A stretch of 32,870 nt of DNA from DATFYM01 sp035315065 (GCA_035315065.1 DATFYM010000109.1:1-32870); one strand, 5' to 3'. Positions 6,760 to 14,397 are shown, counted from the stretch's first letter. Numbers and translations: made by a program. The notes: generated by a model from the sequence alone, not told the origin.

Positions 6760-9700
6760 GCGGTCTGCTCCAGATGGTCCAGAACATACGGGTAAACATC
6801 GTTGACGGCGTTCTTGCCGAAAATGCTGTCGATGTGCCCGTATCCCGGAATGACGTGGCGCGTGTACAGTCCCTTGCCGTTCTTCTCGCCGAGCAGGTTG
6901 TACGTGATCTCTGTGCTCTCGGGCAGGAAGCACTCGTTCATCGCGCCGTGAATAAAGGTGATGGGAATGGCGAGGCGATCCAGGTGAGGCAGGTAGATCT
7001 CCTCGCCCGTGGCCGAGACCAGGTGCCCCTTTCGCGTCATCCGCGCCAGCCCTTCGAAGGCTTCCATGTTGGCGATGCCGAACATTTCGTGCAGGGCGCT
7101 GTGCGTGGCTTCGTTGAGCGTCTCGTGCCGGTAAAGCGGTGCGTACATGAAAGTAATGCGCTTGCAGACCGGGCTGTTACACGTCTGACCCACCGGATAA
7201 AGCTCCAGCGCGCGGTCGTACAGCCGCTCCTGCCAATCCGCGTACGTATCGGCGTAGGCGGTCAGTGACTTGACGCCAAGCTTGTCCAGAAATTCCGGCA
7301 GGTGCAGCCCGGTGCGAATCTTGTTCAGCGTCGGGGCCACGATGTGGGTGGCGATCTGCGAACAGGCCGCCGAGCGCACTCCCTCCAACCCGGCGAGCAT
7401 CGCCATGAAAAAGGTTGTCGAGCCCCAGCAGTGGACCATCATTTGGACGGTCGGCGCGCCGGTGATTTCGCGAACCTTGTTCACCGCCGAGGGATAATCC
7501 TCGTTGGCGACATCGTCCGCTGAAAACTGCGTGGACGAAGCGGGCAGCTCGATGCTGGCGCGGTAATCGAGCAGCCAGCAATCGTAGCCATGCGCAAACA
7601 GGTACTCGAGCAGGTTGGTGTCGATGGTGTCGATCGAAAAAATCGAGCTGGAGACGCCCAAGCCGTGGGAAAGGATCACCGGGCCTTTGGAGCCGCCCTG
7701 GTAGCGGGTAAGGCGCAGCAGGGCGCCATCGTTGGCGTTGAAGAAGTAGACCTCGGGCGCCGAGACGCGCAACGGCCGCTTCTGGCGCGGCGGGGCATCG
7801 GGATTGAAAACGTTTTCGCGAGCAAAGACACCGCCATAGGTATTGTACAAGGCTCCGGCGAACAGCCGCCCGAACCGGGTCTGCGCCTTGAGCCGGGCGG
7901 TTAGATTCGGCGGGTTGGTCACCTGCATGGTGGTCAACTGGCGCATGAAGTCCGACGGTACGATGATCAGGATCCCCTTGCCCAGCACCGGCGCTTGCGC
8001 GTCCGGGCCGTCGAACAGGGTGATGTAGAGCGTGGTGGTCTCGGGCCATACCTTGAGCGGCGTGCCCTCGTGCATGGTCTTGAAGCCCTCGAAGTAATAC
8101 GTGCGCCCTTCGTCGCTGGTGAGCTTCATGCGGTAGCGCATGTTCTTGGTGTTGGCTTCGTCCGGGTTCACCTCGAACAGGTTGAACACGCCCTCGGTCA
8201 CGGTGAGCGGGTTGGCGGAGAGCGCCGGCGCCACTACCGTCCCCACCGTGCGCGCCGGGTGCGTCGGATTGTTGATGATGTCGTCGAGGTCGTCGGAGGC
8301 GATGGTCAGCGTGAACTGGAAGGTGGAATTATCGAGCTTGCCCTGGTCTCTGCCTCGCTGGTAATCGTCTTTGACGTTGGTGGAGAAGTAGCCCTTCATC
8401 GTCTCCGTGAACTCGATTCCCATCTTGGTCGGCTGCTGTGGATTCGCCGGGGCCGAGGGCAGGGAATAGTCGATTGTCCAGCCGCGATCCTGGGCGATCA
8501 GCGCCGCGCACCGCTCGGTCACCGCCGAGATCGTGAGGAGGGGGTTCACGCCCAGCGAGCGTGGAATCACCGCGCCGTCGCACACGTAGAGATTCTCGTA
8601 GACCGCGTCGCCCTGCGTGGATTTGAAGACCTGGCCTTTGTGATTCACCACGCCGCCACCGGCGTCCTCAGCCATGATGCAACCACCCAGCGGATGCACC
8701 GTGATGAGGCTGTTATGGAACAGCTTTGACCACATCGGGTTGTGAACGAACGTGCCGCCCAAGGCGCGGGTGGCGTTAGTGAGGCGCTGGTTGACGGTCT
8801 CGAAAATGGGCTCTTTGCCCACGCCCGGCCAGTCGATGCGCAGTTGATCGTTCACCAGGCGCATCTGGCCGCCCGCGTTGTCGTGGGTCATGACCAGATA
8901 AAACTGGGTGTTGTGGACCGCCCCGTGATAAGGCCCTTCAAACCAGCTCTCGACGGTGCGCGCCCCTTGCCGGATCAACTCGCCGACGCCATGCCCTACG
9001 TCCTTGCCTTCGGCGGCGGCAGCGGCGCTGAGGCCGCCGGGGAGAAGTCCTCCGATGGGGCCCGGAGGCGATCCTTCCTCCGCCACCATGCCATTGGCGA
9101 GCACAGGCTGCCGGCGCATGTCGATGATGCCGGTGATGCACGGACCAACCGGTTCGAGTTCGCCCGGCTTATGGTATCCCCAGCCGACGCCGTTGATCAC
9201 CTGATCGGTGTCGTAGCCGAACGCCAGCACGTCGCCGTTGCCGGTGAAGTGTTTGCCTAATTCGCCGGAGACCGGAAGGCCCTGATCGCGCGAGCGCAGC
9301 AGGACCTCTGTAGAGCCGAGGGTCCCTCCGCCGAGGATGAGAATGTCCGCGGTGAGCGCGATCGACGGCGCCTTGAACTTCTCGCGTCCCACGCCGAGCA
9401 CGTCGCAGTGGACCAGCCAGTGGCCGTCCTTGGGTTCAACCCAGCGCGCCGCCACTTCGGTGAAGATCTGGGCGCCGTGATTGCTGGCGTCGGGCAGGTA
9501 ATTCATGATCAGTGTGTTTTTGGCGTGATAGTTGCAGCCAGTGCAGCAGTCGCCGCAGCAGTTGCACTGATGCTGCTCCACACCCACGTGGTTCGGCCCT
9601 TCCACGTCGAAGTTGACGTTAAGCGGCGGCCGGTAGAAGTCCGCGCCGAGGGCGGCGGCGGATTTCTGGAGTGCTTCGAGCTTGGGCAGCGTCGGAAACG

Positions 9701-10151
9701 TCGTGGGGTAGGGAACTGGCCGCAGCATTTCTTCTGCGTGCTGATAGGCTTTGGTGATCCCGTCCGGATCGTCGCGGAACGCCTTGGGCCAACTCGGGTC
9801 CTCATAAACCCGCGGCTCGGCGCGCAAGGCCACGTTGGCGTTCACCAGCGAGGTGCCACCCAGCCCGCAGCCCTTGAAGACATTGATATCCTCGTTCACG
9901 TGGAACTCGTAGAGCCCGGTGTCCGAGCCCACTTGGCCGTCCGGCGTGTTGGCCTGCATCTGCTCCGCGGCGTGCGCCAGAGTATTGGGATACTCGCCGG
10001 GCTGAAATTCCTTGCCCTTTTCCAGCACACAGACCTGTTGGCCCGCCCGCGCCAACCGCGAGGCGACAATCGACGCCCCGTAGCCCGAGCCGACTACCAC
10101 CACGGCGTAGTGTTCCTTCAAGTTTTCGATGGGCGTTGATAGTCGAGCCAT
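6750..10151 (-). CDS. GMC/cholesterol-oxidase-like flavoenzyme fused to an alpha/beta-hydrolase
   Basis: Encodes 1133 residues, ATG with GGAGG eight nucleotides upstream. Residues 1-560 are a GMC-type FAD oxidoreductase: VVVGSGYGAS (18-27), ribose-binding LEKG (43-46), GCGLGGTSLVN (94-104), an unusual cluster C196-x-C198-C199-x2-C202-C203-x2-C206, HPLGGC (486-491) and DGAVIPRSLGVNP (525-537). A beta-rich linker (about 575-735) follows. Residues about 795-1130 are an alpha/beta-hydrolase with oxyanion strand SHGLG (828-832), nucleophile elbow V-H-C908-W-G, and late HID (H1106). The nucleophile is cysteine where serine is usual. It probably oxidises a sterol- or terpenoid-like alcohol and then hydrolyses an ester or lactone; the substrate is inferred. 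No signal peptide is seen. It is first of three same-strand genes. Confidence 0.9.
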   Translation of the reverse strand: MARLSTPIENLKEHYAVVVVGSGYGASIVASRLARAGQQVCVLEKGKEFQPGEYPNTLAHAAEQMQANTPDGQVGSDTGLYEFHVNEDINVFKGCGLGGTSLVNANVALRAEPRVYEDPSWPKAFRDDPDGITKAYQHAEEMLRPVPYPTTFPTLPKLEALQKSAAALGADFYRPPLNVNFDVEGPNHVGVEQHQCNCCGDCCTGCNYHAKNTLIMNYLPDASNHGAQIFTEVAARWVEPKDGHWLVHCDVLGVGREKFKAPSIALTADILILGGGTLGSTEVLLRSRDQGLPVSGELGKHFTGNGDVLAFGYDTDQVINGVGWGYHKPGELEPVGPCITGIIDMRRQPVLANGMVAEEGSPPGPIGGLLPGGLSAAAAAEGKDVGHGVGELIRQGARTVESWFEGPYHGAVHNTQFYLVMTHDNAGGQMRLVNDQLRIDWPGVGKEPIFETVNQRLTNATRALGGTFVHNPMWSKLFHNSLITVHPLGGCIMAEDAGGGVVNHKGQVFKSTQGDAVYENLYVCDGAVIPRSLGVNPLLTISAVTERCAALIAQDRGWTIDYSLPSAPANPQQPTKMGIEFTETMKGYFSTNVKDDYQRGRDQGKLDNSTFQFTLTIASDDLDDIINNPTHPARTVGTVVAPALSANPLTVTEGVFNLFEVNPDEANTKNMRYRMKLTSDEGRTYYFEGFKTMHEGTPLKVWPETTTLYITLFDGPDAQAPVLGKGILIIVPSDFMRQLTTMQVTNPPNLTARLKAQTRFGRLFAGALYNTYGGVFARENVFNPDAPPRQKRPLRVSAPEVYFFNANDGALLRLTRYQGGSKGPVILSHGLGVSSSIFSIDTIDTNLLEYLFAHGYDCWLLDYRASIELPASSTQFSADDVANEDYPSAVNKVREITGAPTVQMMVHCWGSTTFFMAMLAGLEGVRSAACSQIATHIVAPTLNKIRTGLHLPEFLDKLGVKSLTAYADTYADWQERLYDRALELYPVGQTCNSPVCKRITFMYAPLYRHETLNEATHSALHEMFGIANMEAFEGLARMTRKGHLVSATGEEIYLPHLDRLAIPITFIHGAMNECFLPESTEITYNLLGEKNGKGLYTRHVIPGYGHIDSIFGKNAVNDVYPYVLDHLEQTANE

Positions 10152-10658
10152 GACTTGATCCTCCGCAAAGCAACTAATTTAGATGGCTAACTTGCCGTCC
10201 GCAGCGATTCTAGCGTTGACGACGATTTCAGATCACACTTGCCTAGTTTGAATTTGACCGTGGAAATGTATACCACTAACCTCCGTAAGAAGCAACATCC
10301 AAAGGAGAGGTCGGGAGAGCGAATAGGGAACAGGGAACAGGGAACAGGGAACAGAAGACAGTCGACAGTGGGCACGCCGCATGAGGCTCGAACTCAGGAG
10401 CCTCAGGAGTCACGAGCGGGGAGTGAGCAGAATAAGAGAGACCGGAACACATAAGGCAGCGGTCTTTGTCCTATTCCCTGTCCCCTGTTCCCTGTTCCCT
10501 AAATCAGTGTTGGGCGTAGCCAAGTTTTTTCGATCACTCAATCACTCAATGACCCAATGGCTCAATCTCTAGAGACCTGATACAATGCGCGCAGGATCGG
10601 TGAGAGATGCTGCCACGGGCAGCGCAAGAGGACCCTCGGGCGAGGGAGATGGACCTGC
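10152..10658. other. Divergent intergenic region between flavoenzyme and sigma factor
   Basis: No gene can be supported here. The gap should hold the promoters of both divergent transcription units. It contains the GGGAACAG hairpin (10319-10501), a single CACTCAAT arm (10531-10570), a TACAAT at 10581-10586 that could be a -10 element but lacks a clear -35, and a short hairpin (GCTGCC-ACG-GGCAGC, 10609-10623) just before the sigma-factor start. Confidence 0.55.
10319..10501. repeat. GGGAACAG-unit quasi-palindrome, second copy
   Basis: The left arm 10319-10361 is a run of AGGGAACAGGGAACAGG. The right arm 10471-10501 is CTATTCCCTG-type sequence. The unit is the same as in the element at 1-166, so one family is present at two loci about 10 kb apart with different internal sequence. 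Confidence 0.87.
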
Positions 10659-11243
10659 GTGGACGAACAGCCGGAGCTGGTGAAGCGTGCCCTCGCGGGC
10701 GAAAACTCGGCCTGGGAAGAGCTCCTGAGGGGGCACAGCCGAAAGATCTACAACCTGTGTTATCGTTTCACGGGAAGAACCAGCGAGGCGGAAGACCTGA
10801 CCCAGGAGGTCTTTATCAAGGTCTTTCAGACGTTGCGCACTTACGACGTGGCGCAGGGGGCGTTTCCCACCTGGTTGAACCGGGTGGCGCGCAACCACCT
10901 GGTGGACCATTACCGCCGCACGCGCAAGGACCGTCTGACCTCGTCGATCGACGAGGACGCCGGGCAGATCGAAGAGAGGCCCAGCCAGATCGAAGGCCCC
11001 ATGGCGCGGGTGGAGTCCCGCGAGCGGCGGGAACTGCTGCAAGCGGCGCTGGACCGGCTTTCACCCGACATGCGGGAGGCGGTGATCCTGCGCGACCTCC
11101 AGGACCTGGAGTACGAAGAAATCTCCCAGGTGCTGGGGGTGCCGGTGGGGACGGTGAAGTCTCGAATTAATCGCGGCAGGTTGGAACTTGCGCGCGTTCT
11201 AAAACGTATGGAACCAATGAGAGGTCAAGGAACAGAGCCATGA
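10659..11243 (+). CDS. ECF RNA polymerase sigma factor (RpoE-like)
   Basis: Encodes 194 residues from GTG 10659 with AGGGAG about ten nucleotides upstream; no better in-frame ATG exists. Region 2 (about 18-85) is YRFTGRTSEAEDLTQEVFIKVFQ with TWLNRVARNHLVDHYRR for -10 recognition. Region 4 (about 125-185) is ALDRLSPDMREAVILRDLQDLEYEEIS...VPVGTVKSRINRGR, the -35-binding HTH. The two-domain layout without region 3 defines an ECF sigma. The stop overlaps the start of the anti-sigma gene by four nucleotides (ATGA), so the pair is translationally coupled. It probably directs transcription of its own locus and the membrane-protein genes downstream through envelope stress; this is inferred from context. 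Confidence 0.96.
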   Translation: MDEQPELVKRALAGENSAWEELLRGHSRKIYNLCYRFTGRTSEAEDLTQEVFIKVFQTLRTYDVAQGAFPTWLNRVARNHLVDHYRRTRKDRLTSSIDEDAGQIEERPSQIEGPMARVESRERRELLQAALDRLSPDMREAVILRDLQDLEYEEISQVLGVPVGTVKSRINRGRLELARVLKRMEPMRGQGTEP

Positions 11244-12022
11244 CCCATATGGAGCTCGAAAATCTCGTAAGCGATTACCTGGAAGGTCAACTGGACACCG
11301 TCCGCCGGGTGGAGGTTGAGGCTCATCTGAACGGTTGCCCGGAGTGTAAGGAGCTGACGGCGACGGTCCGGGAGGGCATCGAGCTATGCCGCTCCGCCGA
11401 GGACCTGGAACCGGCCCCCTGGCTGGTCTCCAGGATCATGCGAGCCACGGTGGGCGAGCGCAAGGCCACTTTCTGGGAGCAGGCCGCTTCCTACATCCGG
11501 CCGGTGCTGCATCCCCGTGTGGCCTACGCCGTGGCAATGGGGGTTTTCTCTTTCTCCATCATCATTAATGTAGCGGGTATCAACCTGCGGCACATCAAAG
11601 CGCAGGATTTGAATCCGCGCACGTGGTTCTACCAGGCCAACCGGAACGGGCACCTGCTGTACGCCCGCGCCGAGAAGTTCTGCTACGACCTCAAAGTGGT
11701 TTATGAACTCGAGACGCGCCTCCGGCAACTTCGGCAGCAGTCCGAGCCGGGCAAGGGCGAAGAGCCCAAGCAATCGCCGCCGGCCGGGGCGCCCGCGGGG
11801 GGCTCCACGGAGGGACAACAGCCAAGCGAACCTCTATTGGCTTTAGTTCGAAACTCGAAACTCGAAATCGGAAACTCGAAACTCGAAGCTCGAAACTCGC
11901 TTCCGCTTCGGGTCGGCGGGCCTCGATCCTCGAGTTTCGATTTTCGAATTTCGACTTTCGATTTTCCAGTTTCAAATTCCCAAACCGGCTCGGTGTCGTC
12001 AGTAAGGAGCATAACGCAATGA
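11240..12022 (+). CDS. Zinc-binding (ZAS) transmembrane anti-sigma factor
   Basis: Encodes 260 residues overlapping the sigma gene by four bases. The N-terminal anti-sigma domain has H29-x3-C33-x2-C36 (EAHLNGCPEC), the zf-HC2/ZAS signature that holds an ECF sigma inactive. A single membrane helix lies at about 94-113 (VAYAVAMGVFSFSIIINVAG), followed by an extracytoplasmic helical segment and a Pro/Gly-rich stretch at about 175-195. Residues about 203-248 (NSKLEIGNSKLEARNS and so on) are encoded by both arms of a GAAACTC hairpin repeat, so the tail is repeat-derived. The stop overlaps the next ATG by four bases. Release by proteolysis or redox is possible; the sequence does not decide between them. 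Confidence 0.93.
   Translation: MTHMELENLVSDYLEGQLDTVRRVEVEAHLNGCPECKELTATVREGIELCRSAEDLEPAPWLVSRIMRATVGERKATFWEQAASYIRPVLHPRVAYAVAMGVFSFSIIINVAGINLRHIKAQDLNPRTWFYQANRNGHLLYARAEKFCYDLKVVYELETRLRQLRQQSEPGKGEEPKQSPPAGAPAGGSTEGQQPSEPLLALVRNSKLEIGNSKLEARNSLPLRVGGPRSSSFDFRISTFDFPVSNSQTGSVSSVRSITQ
11846..11981. repeat. GAAACTC-unit quasi-palindrome inside a coding region
   Basis: The left arm 11846-11899 is AACTCGAAACTCGAAATCGG-type sequence. The right arm 11922-11981 is CGAGTTTCGATTTTCGAATT-type sequence. Both arms are read in frame as the C-terminal part of the anti-sigma factor without a stop. Confidence 0.88.
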
Positions 12023-12684
12023 AGTGCGCAAACCATCCGACGGTGGATTCCGTCGCCTTCTGCGGCCAGTGCGGCAAACCGCTGTGCGCGGATTGCAAAC
12101 GCGAGGTGGGCGGGATGATCTATTGCGAAAACTGCCTGGCGGCCAGGCTTCAGTATCCCTCCGTCCTGCCGCCCATTACCAACCCCAACGCGCCCAACCC
12201 GGGTCTGGCGCTGTTCCTGGGATTCATCCCCGGCGTCGGCGCCATCTACAACGGCCAGATCGTAAAGGCTATGGTAGAGGTGCTGATCTTCGCCTCGTTG
12301 ATCGGCTTGAGCAATCGCGTACCTGGCCCCTTCGACACTATTTTCGGACTGGGAGCGGCAGCTTTCTACTTCTACATGGTGATCGACTCTTACCAGACTG
12401 CTCGGCGCAAGTTGCTGGGCCTTCCGACGGAGGAGTGGTTGGGAATCGGCGATGTCAAGGTGAAGGCGCCGGTGGGAGCGGCGTTACTGATCGGCCTTGG
12501 CTTGATATTCCTGTTGGACAACTTCGGGATCCACATCTTCCGGGAGATCGGAAGATATTGGCCCGTTCTGTTGATCCTGGCGGGAGTGCTGCTCCTGCAA
12601 CGCCGCATGGGGAGTAAATCAGCGCCACCCTCGGGGAGCGGAAGCTCCAATCTCTCCAAGTCGCAGGGACCGAGGTCGCTGTAA
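12019..12684 (+). CDS. B-box zinc-finger multi-pass membrane protein
   Basis: Encodes 221 residues. The N-terminal zinc domain has ligands C3, H6, C15, C18, C23, C26, C36 and C39 (MKCANHP...FCGQCGKPLCADC...YCENC), a B-box/RING-like cross-brace. Next come about five hydrophobic segments (roughly 63-80, 85-98, 106-122, 152-168, 179-197). The last two, around LLDNFGIHIFREIGRYWPVLLILAG, look like the LiaI/LiaF transmembrane pair (DUF5668-type) repeated in two later genes of this locus. The start overlaps the anti-sigma stop (ATGA), so sigma, anti-sigma and this gene form a coupled three-gene operon. It probably senses or scaffolds at the membrane; the function is not established. Confidence 0.88.
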   Translation: MKCANHPTVDSVAFCGQCGKPLCADCKREVGGMIYCENCLAARLQYPSVLPPITNPNAPNPGLALFLGFIPGVGAIYNGQIVKAMVEVLIFASLIGLSNRVPGPFDTIFGLGAAAFYFYMVIDSYQTARRKLLGLPTEEWLGIGDVKVKAPVGAALLIGLGLIFLLDNFGIHIFREIGRYWPVLLILAGVLLLQRRMGSKSAPPSGSGSSNLSKSQGPRSL

Positions 12685-12714
12685 GGCAGTGGCGAGCGGC
12701 GAGTGGCTAGTTAT

Positions 12715-12797
12715 GAGGGAAGTCGAAAGTCGAAAGTCGAAAGTCAAGACCGGTGTCTTCTGCTTTCGACTTTTAACTTTCGACTTTCGACTCCCTC
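12715..12797. repeat. AAGTCGA-unit quasi-palindrome
   Basis: The left arm 12715-12750 (AGTCGAAAGTCGAAAGTCG) pairs with the right arm 12755-12797 (TTTCGACTTTCGACTCCC) around a very short loop. It lies between the B-box gene and the first miniprotein and could attenuate or process the transcript. Confidence 0.88.
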
Positions 12798-12799
12798 CC

Positions 12800-13155
12800 G
12801 AAACTGATTACTGAAAACTAAAAGTGGGGAGGGCGACATGTTGGACATGAGTCCGATTTGGATTCCGCTGGGAGCGATCCTGGCGGTGGTCATCATCGTG
12901 GCGGTCATCAACTTTCGCAAGATGCGCGAGAAAGAGCTTCAGGCTCACCAGGAGCTGCGCCTGCGCGAGATGGAACACGACCGAAAGCTGAAAGAGATGG
13001 AGATCGAGAGGACCAAGCTGGAGCTGGAGAAGACCAGGCTGGAGCTGGAGAAGACCAAGGTACAGAGCCATTGATCCAAGCCAGTTTTCAGTAATCAGTT
13101 TTCAGTACTCAGGTTTCAGGTTCACTGATGACGGAATACTGATACTGAGAACTTG
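12800..13155. repeat. TTTTCAGTAATCAG inverted repeat flanking a small gene
   Basis: AACTGATTACTGAAAACT (about 12801-12819) on the left is the complement of AGTTTTCAGTAATCAGTTTT (about 13083-13102) on the right, so the pair brackets the gene at 12838-13074. The right side also forms a local hairpin with ACTGATACTGAGAAC (up to 13155). Confidence 0.75.
12838..13074 (+). CDS. One-TM coiled-coil miniprotein, paralog 1
   Basis: Encodes 78 residues; GGGAGGGCGAC precedes the ATG. One membrane helix (about 7-24, IWIPLGAILAVVIIVAVI) is followed by a highly charged helix with REKELQAHQELRLREMEH and then near-perfect repeats of (T/R)xLELEK. The C-terminal half should be a cytoplasmic coiled coil, perhaps oligomeric. 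It is first of four tandem paralogs that share REME-H-RK-KE-E and a GGGAGG-type ribosome site. They sit between the sigma operon and two LiaF-like genes. The layout recalls phage-shock or envelope-stress accessory proteins such as PspB, but sequence similarity to those is not claimed. The function is unknown. Confidence 0.85.
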   Translation: MLDMSPIWIPLGAILAVVIIVAVINFRKMREKELQAHQELRLREMEHDRKLKEMEIERTKLELEKTRLELEKTKVQSH

Positions 13156-13165
13156 GGAGGCCGAA

Positions 13166-13384
13166 ATGATGGATATGAATCCGGGCATTATAGTTCCACT
13201 GGGAGCGTTCCTGATGGTCATCATCATTGTGGCGGTCGTTAACTATCGCGGAATGCGCGAGAAGGAGCTCCTGGCTCACCAGGACTTGCGCCTGCGCGAG
13301 ATGGAACACGAGCGAAAGCTGAAAGAGATGGAGATCGAGAAGGCCAAGCTGGAGCTGGAGAAGGGCAAGGCATTGAGTCATTGA
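13166..13384 (+). CDS. One-TM coiled-coil miniprotein, paralog 2
   Basis: Encodes 72 residues; GGGAGG five nucleotides before the ATG. It is the closest relative of paralog 1: both have VPLGAxL/IPLGAIL at the helix start, MREKELxAHQ, LRLREMEHxRKLKEMEIE and KLELEK. One membrane helix spans about 9-26, then a charged coiled coil to the end. The last residues (KALSH) and the stop are encoded within the first copies of an ATTGAGTG repeat, so the 3' end of the gene may have been reshaped by the repeat. It is separated from paralog 1 by a different repeat. The function is unknown, with partner or oligomer formation with the other paralogs an inference. Confidence 0.84.
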   Translation: MMDMNPGIIVPLGAFLMVIIIVAVVNYRGMREKELLAHQDLRLREMEHERKLKEMEIEKAKLELEKGKALSH

Positions 13385-13530
13385 GTGATTGAGTGATTGG
13401 GTGATTGAGCCATTGACCCATTGACCCATTGACCCATTGACCCATTGGACCGTTTGACGCGTGTTGAGAGCTGATGACCGCCAAAGGTTTTTCTTCAATC
13501 GCGCAATGGCTCAATCGCTCAATGAATCAA
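13373..13530. repeat. ATTGAGTG/ATTGACCC-unit quasi-palindrome
   Basis: The left arm 13373-13450 holds TGAGTGATTGAGTGATTGGG and then four exact copies of CCATTGAC. The right arm 13493-13530 is CAATCGCGCAATGGCTCAAT-type sequence. The single CACTCAATCACTCAATGACC arm at 10531-10570 uses the same unit. Confidence 0.87.
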
Positions 13531-13556
13531 TTCTTCGAAAGGCGGGAGGCTGAAAA

Positions 13557-13784
13557 ATGGACCTAACGGGACCGGCGATGATCCCCATTTTTGGAATAGT
13601 TGCGGGAACGGCGATGATCGTCATCATTGTAGTGATGAGCCTGTGGAGCAAGACGCGCGAGAAGGAATTGCAGGTTCACTCGGAAATGCGCATCCGCGAG
13701 ATGGAGCACCAGCGCAGGATGAAGGAGCTGGAGCTGGAAATCGAGAAGACGAAGGCCGAACAGGGAACCGCGGTGCGCACTTAG
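13557..13784 (+). CDS. One-TM coiled-coil miniprotein, paralog 3
   Basis: Encodes 75 residues; GGGAGG seven nucleotides before the ATG. One hydrophobic helix (about 8-28, MIPIFGIVAGTAMIVIIVVM) precedes KTREKELQVHSEMRIREMEHQRRMKELELEIEKTKAE, which aligns with the charged helix of paralogs 1 and 2 but has a longer membrane segment and a shorter coiled coil. Conserved positions are REKEL, H, REMEH, RR/RK and KELE. Like its neighbours it is followed directly by a hairpin repeat. Topology is probably N-out, C-in. No enzymatic motif is present. Confidence 0.83.
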   Translation: MDLTGPAMIPIFGIVAGTAMIVIIVVMSLWSKTREKELQVHSEMRIREMEHQRRMKELELEIEKTKAEQGTAVRT

Positions 13785-13876
13785 GCAGTGACGAGTGACA
13801 AGTGAACGGTCAGCCGTCAGCAAGAACCGGACTTTTCTATGCTGATAGCTGATGGCTCGCGGTCGCTCGCCACTGC
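13784..13876. repeat. CAGTGACGAGTGAC/GTCAGC quasi-palindrome
   Basis: GGCAGTGACGAGTGACAAG and GGTCAGCCGTCAGCA (13784-13822) pair with TGCTGATAGCTGATGGC and GGTCGCTCGCCACTGC (13840-13876). It sits between paralogs 3 and 4. Confidence 0.8.
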
Positions 13877-13897
13877 TTTTGAAAAGGAGACACGGCA

Positions 13898-14086
13898 ATG
13901 GATCCAGGCGTATTCGTTCCGCTCGGTTGTTTTGCCATGGTGGTGCTGATCGTTGCCATCACCAATGTGACCAAAATGCGCGACCGGGAGGTGGACGTTC
14001 AGCACCGCCTCTACGAGCAGGAGATGGAACACCAGCGGAAAATGAAGGAGCTGGAGATCCAGTTGGCACAGGTCCGAAGAAGTTGA
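13898..14086 (+). CDS. One-TM coiled-coil miniprotein, paralog 4
   Basis: Encodes 62 residues, the shortest of the set; AAGGAG eight nucleotides before the ATG. A membrane helix (about 4-22, GVFVPLGCFAMVVLIVAIT) is followed by KMRDREVDVQHRLYEQEMEHQRKMKELEIQLAQVRRS. It keeps the MR-E, EMEH and RKMKELEI core of the paralogs but lacks the C-terminal LELEK repeats. It is the most divergent copy and stands last in the array before the small LiaF-like gene. Real coding is supported by the shared motif, the ribosome site and the synteny. Confidence 0.82.
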   Translation: MDPGVFVPLGCFAMVVLIVAITNVTKMRDREVDVQHRLYEQEMEHQRKMKELEIQLAQVRRS

Positions 14087-14163
14087 CAGCTAGCCTTCAG
14101 CCGTCAGCCCTCAGTGAGAAATGGACCTTCTTGCTGATAGCTGAGGGCTGAGAGCTGATAGCA
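14085..14163. repeat. CAGCCGTCAGCCCTCAG quasi-palindrome
   Basis: GACAGCTAGCCTTCAGCCG and CAGCCCTCAG (14085-14119) pair with GCTGATAGCTGAGGGCTGAG (14131-14163). The unit is related to the GTCAGC half of the element at 13784-13876. Confidence 0.82.
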
Positions 14164-14181
14164 GGTAACGAGGGCAAAGCT

Positions 14182-14397
14182 ATGGGATACTCACCATCAT
14201 CACCACCAACCTGGTACCACCGCAGCCTGATGTGGCCGGTGGTTCTTATCGCTTTGGGAGTGCTGCTCCTCTTGCAGGAGTTCGTGCCGGGGTGGGGTTT
14301 CAGCCACACCTGGCCGGTGCTGCTTATCCTGATCGGCTTGGTGAAACTCGTGGATACCTTTCGTCCGCCGCAGCCGCCAGAAGGGCCCAGAATCTAG
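14182..14397 (+). CDS. Small LiaF-like two-helix membrane protein
   Basis: Encodes 71 residues; GAGGG seven nucleotides upstream. Two membrane helices (about 18-34 and 44-62) share the pattern R-S-L-M-W-P-V-V-L-I-A-L-G-V-L-L-L and HTWPVLLILIGLVKLVD, typical of the LiaI-LiaF/DUF5668 transmembrane unit. The same unit occurs at the C-terminus of the B-box protein and the N-terminus of the next gene, so three proteins of this locus share it and could associate in the membrane. The N-terminus is Ser/Pro-rich and the C-terminal tail is proline-rich (RPPQPPEGPRI). Function is inferred only by context with the sigma/anti-sigma pair. Confidence 0.82.
   Translation: MGYSPSSPPTWYHRSLMWPVVLIALGVLLLLQEFVPGWGFSHTWPVLLILIGLVKLVDTFRPPQPPEGPRI

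Noticed and set aside
13373..13530. Regular repeats resembling a CRISPR array
   Set aside because: Repeats are 7-8 bp with no spacers of constant size, arms are inverted, and no cas gene is near.
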